A DNA stretch of 17,079 bases from Candidatus Bathyarchaeota archaeon. Lineage in GTDB: Archaea; Thermoproteota; Bathyarchaeia; Bathyarchaeales; DTEX01. The DNA is taken from assembly GCA_018397055.1 (NCBI GenBank), contig JAGTQS010000005.1:1-17079 (forward strand), in the 5' to 3' direction. Of the stretch, positions 11,955-17,079 are shown in pieces. Under the pieces are notes generated by a model, which was not told the DNA's origin, ran no database searches, and saw nothing but the letters and a program-made list of their open reading frames with translations. Position numbers and translations under genes: made by a program. The stretch's first letter is position 1. Each line of letters begins with the position of its first letter.

Positions 11955-13658
11955 ATGCTGTTCCAATCGTTAACCGAACTTTGCGAGAAATTGTCAGCAA
12001 CGACTAAACGTAATCAGATGACTGAAAACGTAGCAGACTTCTTAAAAATCCTCGACAACGAAGAGGTGGAACCTGCTGTTTCAATGCTGCTGGGACGCGC
12101 TTTTCCAAAATGGGATCAAAGAACCTTAGATGTTAGCTGGGCAACCATTAGCAACGTGATTGAGCGATTAACAAAAACAGATTGGAAAGAGTTTTCAGCT
12201 ACCTTCAAAAAAACGGGCGATGTGGGTTCAGCTACACAAGCTGTCTTCGAGGTGAACAAGGTTCACAGGCAAGCTGCTCTTTTCGAAGAACCATTAACAA
12301 TATCAGAAGTTAGAAAGGTCCTTGAGGCTATCGCTGAAGCAACTGGGCAAGGCGCACGTGAACGAAAAGAACGGTATATCGAATCTCTGTTTGGAAGGGC
12401 AAACCCGGTTGAGGCCAAGTATCTGGTTAAAATTTTGATTGGAGAGATGAGAACAGGCTTCCACGAGGGACTTATGGAACTGGCTGTCTCCAAAGCGTTC
12501 TCCGTTCCGCTTAAAACCGTTCAGAAGGCCACAATGTACACGGGAGACATTGGAGAAGTAGCAATAATATGCAAGAAACAAGGAGCACAAGGTGTTTCAA
12601 ACCTTAGCTTCACAATTTTTAGGCCAATCAAACCCATGCTTGCGAAGATGGCTGAAACCCTTGATGAGCCGCTAAGAGAGTACGGAGGGAAAGCGGCTTT
12701 TGAGTACAAACTTGATGGAGCTCGAATTCAGATTCACAAGCTCAACAGTGAGGTGAGGATCTTCAGCCGCCGGCTTACAGACGTAACTCGTAGCCTTCCA
12801 GAAGTTGTGCGTCAGGTTCGCCAAGAAATAGCGGTTGATAAAGCTATTTTAGAAGGCGAAGTTATTGCCTTGGGGCAAGATGGCAATCCTCTTCCTTTTC
12901 AACATCTTATGAGGCGGTTTAGAAGGGTTCACGACATCAACACGATGCTCATGGAGGTTCCAGTTAAACTGTTCCTGTTCGACGCGTTACACGTAAACGG
13001 TGAAAACTTGATCGATTTTCCGTATTTGGCCAGGCGGCAAAAACTGAAAGAGATTTCTGGAAACATTCCTCTTACCGAACAGATTATTACTGATGACGTG
13101 GACCAGGCAAAACAGTTTATGCGTAAAGCAGTTGACCAAGGACATGAAGGGTTAATGGCGAAAAGGCTTGATGGACCCTACACTCCAGGGATTCGTGGAA
13201 AACACTGGTTCAAGATCAAGGAAATATTGGAACCTTTAGACCTCGTAATTGTTGCCGCAGAGTATGGATACGGCAGAAGACACAAGTGGCTTTCAGATTA
13301 TCACCTTGCTGCCAGAGACGAGGAGAGTGGCAGTTTTTACATGCTGGGAAAAACCTTTAAGGGGTTGACCGATGAGGAGATGGAAGACATGACTCAGCGT
13401 CTACTTGAGATTGCCGTAAGACAAGAGGGACACGTAGTTTTTGTTAAGCCAAGCATCGTTGTTGAAGTTGCATACAACGAAATCCAAGAAAGTCAAACCT
13501 ATGAATGCGGAATGGCTCTAAGGTTCGCCAGGATAACGAGAATAAGGGAAGATAAAAGCCTAGATGAAGCTGACACCATTCAAAGAGTTAGGCAGATATA
13601 TGAGAAACAGTTTGAAAAGAAGTCAAGGCTTAATAGGCAACAATATAGAGAAGGGTAA
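11955..13658 (+). CDS. lig: ATP-dependent DNA ligase, archaeal type
   Basis: Seals nicks in replication and repair through an enzyme-AMP intermediate. Counting from ATG 11955 the protein has 567 residues, typical for archaeal and eukaryotic Lig1-like enzymes. Domain order: helical DNA-binding domain (about 1-210, with GARERKERYIESLFGRANPVEAKYL), adenylation domain (about 215-415), OB-fold (about 420-555). Motif I EYKLDGAR has the adenylated Lys at 252, followed by RIFSRRLTDVT (motif Ia), LEGEVIAL, motif III LFLFDALHVNG, motif IV EGLMAKRLDGPY, and motif V HWFKIK. The TTG at 11946 is in frame, but ATG 11955 fits better with SD AAAGGT (11941-11946). The stop is 4 nt before the DUF362 gene, indicating cotranscription. 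Confidence 0.92.
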   Translation: MLFQSLTELCEKLSATTKRNQMTENVADFLKILDNEEVEPAVSMLLGRAFPKWDQRTLDVSWATISNVIERLTKTDWKEFSATFKKTGDVGSATQAVFEVNKVHRQAALFEEPLTISEVRKVLEAIAEATGQGARERKERYIESLFGRANPVEAKYLVKILIGEMRTGFHEGLMELAVSKAFSVPLKTVQKATMYTGDIGEVAIICKKQGAQGVSNLSFTIFRPIKPMLAKMAETLDEPLREYGGKAAFEYKLDGARIQIHKLNSEVRIFSRRLTDVTRSLPEVVRQVRQEIAVDKAILEGEVIALGQDGNPLPFQHLMRRFRRVHDINTMLMEVPVKLFLFDALHVNGENLIDFPYLARRQKLKEISGNIPLTEQIITDDVDQAKQFMRKAVDQGHEGLMAKRLDGPYTPGIRGKHWFKIKEILEPLDLVIVAAEYGYGRRHKWLSDYHLAARDEESGSFYMLGKTFKGLTDEEMEDMTQRLLEIAVRQEGHVVFVKPSIVVEVAYNEIQESQTYECGMALRFARITRIREDKSLDEADTIQRVRQIYEKQFEKKSRLNRQQYREG

Positions 13659-13662
13659 GACG

Positions 13663-14406
13663 GTGGAGAATACATCAGTAATTTTAACCTCTCTGGATAC
13701 GGCGGTTAGCAAACTTCCTAAACTAGCATCTGCTGCGGGATTTGAAAATAGAAAATGTGATCTCGCCCTCATTAAACCTAATGTTTGCGGTCTGTATTAC
13801 CCATCAATTAATCTTGTTTCATCTGTAATAGCATTTCTAGACGGTTTTGCGAACGAAATTCTAATTGGCGAATCCGAAAGCATGATACACAGTCCAGAGC
13901 AGCAGTTCCGAAAACTTGGAATCGCTCAGATTGTGGAAAAAATCAATGTAAATGTTAGAACCGTCAACCTTTCTTATGACGAGACTGTTAATGTAAGGGT
14001 ACCGAAACCGCACGTTTTGAAAGAGCTTAGATTGCCAGTTTCTGTCACAAAATCCGAAGTCTTAATTAATGTTCCAAAGGTCGGCATCCACCAAAGCATA
14101 AAATTTACATGTGCTTTAAAGAACCTCTTTGGCCTTTTGCCAGATAAGCGAAAATACGATGCCTATCACGTATTGGGAATAAATAACATAATAGCCGACC
14201 TAGCGCAAGTTGTGAAACCAGACTTGAATGTAGTAGACGCAGGTGAGAAGGTCATAGTTGGAGTTGACCCGTTAGCTGTGGATGTAGTCGCATGCAGGTT
14301 CGTAAATCTGAACCCAACAGAGATTGAGCATCTAAGAATCGTAACAAAAGACAGAAATGAAACGCTTCAATCCATGATGGAAAAAATACGGATAATAGAG
14401 TATTAA
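13663..14406 (+). CDS. DUF362 family protein
   Basis: A member of the DUF362 family; the biochemical role of the family is not well established. From GTG 13663 the protein has 247 residues, with SD AGAAGGG just upstream and only 4 nt after the ligase stop. The in-frame ATG at 13564 would overlap the ligase gene by 95 bp and adds a nonconserved tail, so I reject it. Diagnostic segments are LALIKPNVCG (about 34-43), VLINVPKVGIHQSIKFTCALKNLFG (133-157; INVPK, H143 and the KNLFG block) and DAYHVLGINN (about 166-175). The block VVDAGEKVIVGVDPLAVDVV lacks the glycine-rich insert commonly found between DA and the final xGxDP. No ferredoxin domain is fused. Confidence 0.78.
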   Translation: MENTSVILTSLDTAVSKLPKLASAAGFENRKCDLALIKPNVCGLYYPSINLVSSVIAFLDGFANEILIGESESMIHSPEQQFRKLGIAQIVEKINVNVRTVNLSYDETVNVRVPKPHVLKELRLPVSVTKSEVLINVPKVGIHQSIKFTCALKNLFGLLPDKRKYDAYHVLGINNIIADLAQVVKPDLNVVDAGEKVIVGVDPLAVDVVACRFVNLNPTEIEHLRIVTKDRNETLQSMMEKIRIIEY

Positions 14407-14491
14407 GATTACTTAGAACATATTAGTTGAAACGCAGTACTCGTCAAAATCTTTTTAGCCTAATACGGCCACAATCAATTAAAAATGTGCG

Positions 14492-15133
14492 GTGGCAGTC
14501 GTGTCTAGTAATGTTAGGAAGATTGCTGAGGCTTTGGTAAATTCAGGCGCCTTAAAGTTTGGGAACTTCAAGCTAAAATCCGGTGTCACAAGCCCATATT
14601 ATGTTGATTTGACTTGGCTTCTGTCTTCTCCAGAAGATTTCCGTTCGGTTACAACTATCATAGCTGATGAGGTTAAGCCCATAATTCATTCTTCAAAGGT
14701 TAACAAGCTAGCCACTATTGAACTTAAGGGCGCATTGCTGCTTCCAAGCATAGCAGCCATGTTGAAATTGCCTTGTGTAGTAATCAGAAAAGAATCTAAG
14801 ACGTACGGATTAACTGACAGAATAACTGGCGGCGAGATCCATAAAGGCGACCGCGTGATATTTTTTGACGACGTGATCACGTCAGGCGCCTCAAAACTTG
14901 AAGCCATAAAGCCGATTGAGGAAGCAGGCGGAAAAATCGAAGCCATAGTAGTAGTGGTCGACAGAGAACAAGGCGGAAAACAAGAACTGGAAAAACACGG
15001 CTACCAAGTGAAACCAATAACAACAATATCTGAAATCGCCAAAACACTCGTATCAACCAAATCACTAACTCCGAACCAAGCAGAAAAAATTCTAAAAACC
15101 CTAAAAGAAAGAGAACTAAACTCTAAGACATAA
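14492..15133 (+). CDS. pyrE: Orotate phosphoribosyltransferase
   Basis: Pyrimidine biosynthesis enzyme that joins orotate to PRPP, giving orotidine monophosphate and pyrophosphate. 213 residues from GTG 14492. FKLKSGVTSPYYVDL (26-40) is the orotate-binding front segment. IELKGALLLPSIAAMLKLPCVVIRKESKTYG (76-106) includes the catalytic K101-x-x-K103-like region. RVIFFDDVITSGAS (121-134) is the PRPP-binding motif with its paired Asp. The C-terminal 40 residues are Lys-rich and helical, a common tail. A second GTG (14501) is the alternative start; neither has a strong SD. A TATA-like run (ATCTTTTTA, about 14449-14457) fits transcription starting just before 14492. Other pyrimidine genes are not in the window. 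Confidence 0.88.
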   Translation: MAVVSSNVRKIAEALVNSGALKFGNFKLKSGVTSPYYVDLTWLLSSPEDFRSVTTIIADEVKPIIHSSKVNKLATIELKGALLLPSIAAMLKLPCVVIRKESKTYGLTDRITGGEIHKGDRVIFFDDVITSGASKLEAIKPIEEAGGKIEAIVVVVDREQGGKQELEKHGYQVKPITTISEIAKTLVSTKSLTPNQAEKILKTLKERELNSKT

Positions 15134-15422
15134 AAAACACATATTCACGCTTAGCCTACCAAGCAGATGGTCAAAAAGCTAACCCGACTATATATACCCC
15201 CTCCCCCTCTAGACAACACACAACAATTTCTAACAGAGATAAAAGTTGAACCTCGTTTTTTAAGCTTGCCGTAACCTCCAATCACAAACTTCGTTGATTG
15301 CAGCCGTGAAATATCGCTTATAACAGAAAAGTCTGAAGAGAGAAACATTCATAAATTTGCATATCAAAACGCAATAGCCGTCTTGTTTGGGTTACATCCA
15401 AAGAAACCGTTATATAAGGCAG
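15134..15422. other. Intergenic region with two strong TATA-like boxes
   Basis: CTATATATA (about 15188-15196) beside a C/T-rich tract and TTATATAAGG (about 15408-15416) are the only marked signals. A 65-codon frame on the minus strand (ATG at 15348) lies about 60 nt from the second box and includes TKFVIGGYGKLKKRGSTF. It shows no SD and no family I know, so I do not call it a gene. A small RNA is possible but not supported by a fold. Confidence 0.4.
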
Positions 15423-15608
15423 CTATTTTTTTGTTAGGTTCAAAACTAGGCGTTTCGAATTAACGTCCACTTCGACGATCTTGTGTTTTAGGTATTCCCT
15501 CGAACTTCCTACTACGTCTTTAACTGTGACCTTTCCATTTTCATCCTTTGCGTAAATGACATCTCTGAACACGATTTTCCCGTTTACTACCAACTCGAAT
15601 TCGCACAT
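15423..15608 (-). CDS. cooT: CooT-like nickel-binding protein, 61 residues
   Basis: Small protein of the CooT family, which in Rhodospirillum rubrum binds nickel and supports CO dehydrogenase maturation. It begins MCE, with Cys2 as the known nickel ligand. The pattern continues as alternating strands (ELVVNGKIVFRDVIYAKDEN, then KVTVKDVVGSSREYL, and the terminal VEVDVNSKRLVLNL), and the length agrees with CooT (about 60-66). ATG 15608 has SD GGTGAAG on the minus strand, with spacing of about 4-5 nt to ATG. A TATA-like box (ATTCTTAATC, plus 15641-15650) gives a 10-15 nt leader. It diverges from cdhA across 201 bp, which strongly supports a nickel role for the CODH C-cluster. Expression together from one intergenic region is inference. 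Confidence 0.75.
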   Translation of the reverse strand: MCEFELVVNGKIVFRDVIYAKDENGKVTVKDVVGSSREYLKHKIVEVDVNSKRLVLNLTKK

Positions 15609-15754
15609 CTGTCTTCACCAGTATAAGTTAGTGTTCGATAGATTAAGAATCTTTCCTCAATTTTTCTTCTGCCACGAAAACATGACGCAAGAAAAAAGGT
15701 TGGTCGGTTAAGGCGAGAATTGCGTTACATTTACGTTATGTTTGAAGGATAGAG

Positions 15755-15763
15755 TTAAATATT
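15755..15763 (+). promoter_or_regulatory. TATA-like box of cdhA
   Basis: TTAAATATT gives a predicted transcription start near 15783, about 25 nt before GTG 15810. A perfect inverted repeat follows at 15771-15785. Confidence 0.45.
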
Positions 15764-15770
15764 TTAGACT

Positions 15771-15785
15771 ATTAGTTTCACTAAT
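15771..15785. promoter_or_regulatory. Candidate operator at the cdhA transcription start
   Basis: ATTAG-TTTCA-CTAAT, a perfect 5-bp inverted repeat with 5-nt spacer, overlaps the start site predicted from the TATA box. This is where an archaeal repressor would block transcription. It is short, and no second copy was found near cooT. Confidence 0.3.
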
Positions 15786-15809
15786 CGGTAGAATATCCAA
15801 AGCAGGACT

Positions 15810-17078
15810 GTGCTCATCTTGTCAAAGAAAAAACTGCGCCTCAAAATTGATGAGCTTAAAAGTGATTTTGGCGAATTGAAGGGTTTAGAGATAACCATAG
15901 GCAAATTGATCGATGAAACATGGACAGAAGAGATGGGTCCTACGCCTTTTCCTTCTATTACTGATTTAAGAGAGTGGGACCTTAAGCTTCTAGAAAGATA
16001 CAGGCCTTTTTACATGCCTTTTTGTGACGTTTGCTGTCTCTGCACTTTCGGAAAATGTGATTTAACAGGCGACAAACGTGGAGCCTGCGGGTTAAACATG
16101 GCCGCTCAACAATCGCGGATTGTTCTACTTGCTTGTTGCATAGGAGCTGCTACTCACATAGGGCATGCTCGACATCTAGTTGAGCACCTAATCAGCAAGT
16201 TCGATCGGAGCTACCCTCTTAACATCGGAGGCACAAACATCGAGGTTGAGGCCCCAGTAACTCGCTTAGTATGTGGGATTCGGCCTAAAACTCTTGGAGA
16301 CCTGGAAGAAGTCTTGGACTACCTAGAAAATCAGGTTACAAGGCTTTTGTCGGCAACCCACACGGGACAGGAAGGCAGCAACATTGACTTCGAGTCTAAA
16401 GTGTTTCACGCAGGAATGATTGACCAAGTTGGAATGGAAATCGCAGACATAGCGCAAATCTCGGCGTACGGCTTCCCAAAAGCTGACCCGGAAGCCCCAC
16501 TTACAGAAATAGGATTCGGCGTAGCTGATGTCAATAAGCCTGTAATCCTAGTTATTGGACACAACGTTCCCCCAGCAGTCTCAATAATGGACTACCTAAC
16601 GGACAAAGGTCTATACGGCGAAGTTGAGGTTACCGGCCTTTGCTGCACAGCACACGACGTAACGCGATATAATTCCAAGGCAAAGATAGTCGGCCCAATT
16701 TCATGGCAGCTTAGGTTCATCAGAAGCGGGATACCTGACGTAATTGTCGTTGATGAACAATGCATCCGCGCCGACTCTTTGGTTGAGGCTCAAAAAATCA
16801 AGGCGCCACTAATTGCTACAAGCGAAAAGAACTGCCTGGGACTTCCAAACCGAACAAACGACCCAGCGGACAAAATCGTAGATGACCTGTCCAGCGGGAA
16901 AATCCTCGGAGCACTTATTCTTGATCCTGACAAGGTTGGCGAAGTGTCTGTCAGAACAGCTATAGCTGTAACTCCGAAAAGAAGGAAGTTCACAGCTATC
17001 CCAGACGTAAACAACGTGATTGAAAGCGCGAAACTATGCAGAAAATGCAACGAGTGCAGAAGAGCATGCCCTATGTGA
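15810..17078 (+). CDS. cdhA: Acetyl-CoA decarbonylase/synthase alpha subunit (CODH), partial, ends at in-frame TGA
   Basis: Ni-Fe carbon monoxide dehydrogenase of the archaeal CODH/ACS complex, interconverting CO2 and CO for acetyl-CoA synthesis or breakdown. Visible: GPTPFPSITDLREWDLKLL (43-61), the cysteine cluster C72, C75, C76, C78, C83, C93 (Fe-S clusters near the N-terminus), H200 in FHAGM, GHNVPP (250-255), C278/C279 in GLCCTAHD, C318 in DEQCIRAD, and NCLGLPNRTNDP (341-352). The frame reaches a ferredoxin-type motif with C410, C413, C416 and C420. It meets TGA (17076-17078) one residue after CP, about half the usual length of nearly 800, one base before the window ends. Start is GTG 15810; TTG 15819 is an alternative and neither SD is strong. 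The remainder would lie beyond the window. Confidence 0.85.
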   Translation: MLILSKKKLRLKIDELKSDFGELKGLEITIGKLIDETWTEEMGPTPFPSITDLREWDLKLLERYRPFYMPFCDVCCLCTFGKCDLTGDKRGACGLNMAAQQSRIVLLACCIGAATHIGHARHLVEHLISKFDRSYPLNIGGTNIEVEAPVTRLVCGIRPKTLGDLEEVLDYLENQVTRLLSATHTGQEGSNIDFESKVFHAGMIDQVGMEIADIAQISAYGFPKADPEAPLTEIGFGVADVNKPVILVIGHNVPPAVSIMDYLTDKGLYGEVEVTGLCCTAHDVTRYNSKAKIVGPISWQLRFIRSGIPDVIVVDEQCIRADSLVEAQKIKAPLIATSEKNCLGLPNRTNDPADKIVDDLSSGKILGALILDPDKVGEVSVRTAIAVTPKRRKFTAIPDVNNVIESAKLCRKCNECRRACPM

Positions 17079-17079
17079 G

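Noticed and set aside
13564..13662. Upstream ATG for the DUF362 gene overlapping the ligase gene
   Set aside because: The added residues are the ligase gene read in another frame; GTG 13663 has an SD and fits the family N-terminus.
15196..15212. G-rich tract on the minus strand as a G-quadruplex
   Set aside because: Only two G-runs are present; four are needed.
15151..15348. Minus-strand frame of 65 codons
   Set aside because: No SD, no family, low-complexity Gly-rich end from the C-rich tract on the other strand. It cannot be excluded but is not supported.
1..17079. CRISPR array, toxin-antitoxin pair, restriction-modification or prophage genes
   Set aside because: No regularly spaced direct repeats and no such families were seen on either strand.

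Overview
The window looks like a piece of an uncultivated TACK archaeon, most likely a Bathyarchaeia-type (MCG) lineage. The evidence is an archaeal type ATP-dependent DNA ligase, an archaeal CODH/ACS alpha subunit (CdhA), a tRNA with two bulge-helix-bulge introns, archaeal TATA boxes placed 21-25 nt before start codons that lack Shine-Dalgarno (SD) sites, and the archaeal pairing of an MgtE-like permease with PhoU/TrkA-C proteins. The lineage is an inference from gene content; there is no rRNA in the window.

Layout. 1-600 holds a decayed 3' end of a sensor histidine kinase (one stop, one frameshift). 680-1986 is an insertion sequence of ISH6/ISLre2 type, with a DDE transposase on the minus strand and imperfect terminal inverted repeats. 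1987-2571 is a long leader region with a TATA box, a possible leaderless 52-codon leader ORF and a hairpin, leading into a three-gene cation-transport operon (2572-5026: MgtE-like permease plus two PhoU/TrkA-C proteins). 5097-5226 is tRNA-Arg(UCU) on the minus strand with introns at 9/10 and 37/38. 5460-6713 is an OFA-type major facilitator transporter on the minus strand. Diverging from it, 6961-9191 carries galactose-1-phosphate uridylyltransferase and a GHMP galactokinase-like protein, two Leloir steps in one operon.

9283-10452 is a DRG/TGS-type GTPase with an altered P-loop and G3. It converges on a 124-residue orphan gene (10476-10850, minus). Diverging from the orphan is a zinc-ribbon, coiled-coil protein (10956-11861) with four copies of a short motif. 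DNA ligase (11955-13658) and a DUF362 protein (13663-14406) are 4 nt apart and probably cotranscribed; orotate phosphoribosyltransferase (14492-15133) follows.

The right end is about one-carbon metabolism. A CooT-like nickel-binding protein (15423-15608, minus) is divergent from cdhA (15810 to the window end), the nickel enzyme of the Wood-Ljungdahl pathway. The cdhA reading frame meets an in-frame TGA on its last complete codon in the window, inside its ferredoxin-type Fe-S motif.

I do not see a clear new defence or mobile system. The most interesting signals are the double-intron tRNA-Arg with C33, the leader ORF and hairpin before the Mg transporter gene, the cooT/cdhA pair with the TGA, and the GTPase with a degenerate G1/G3.
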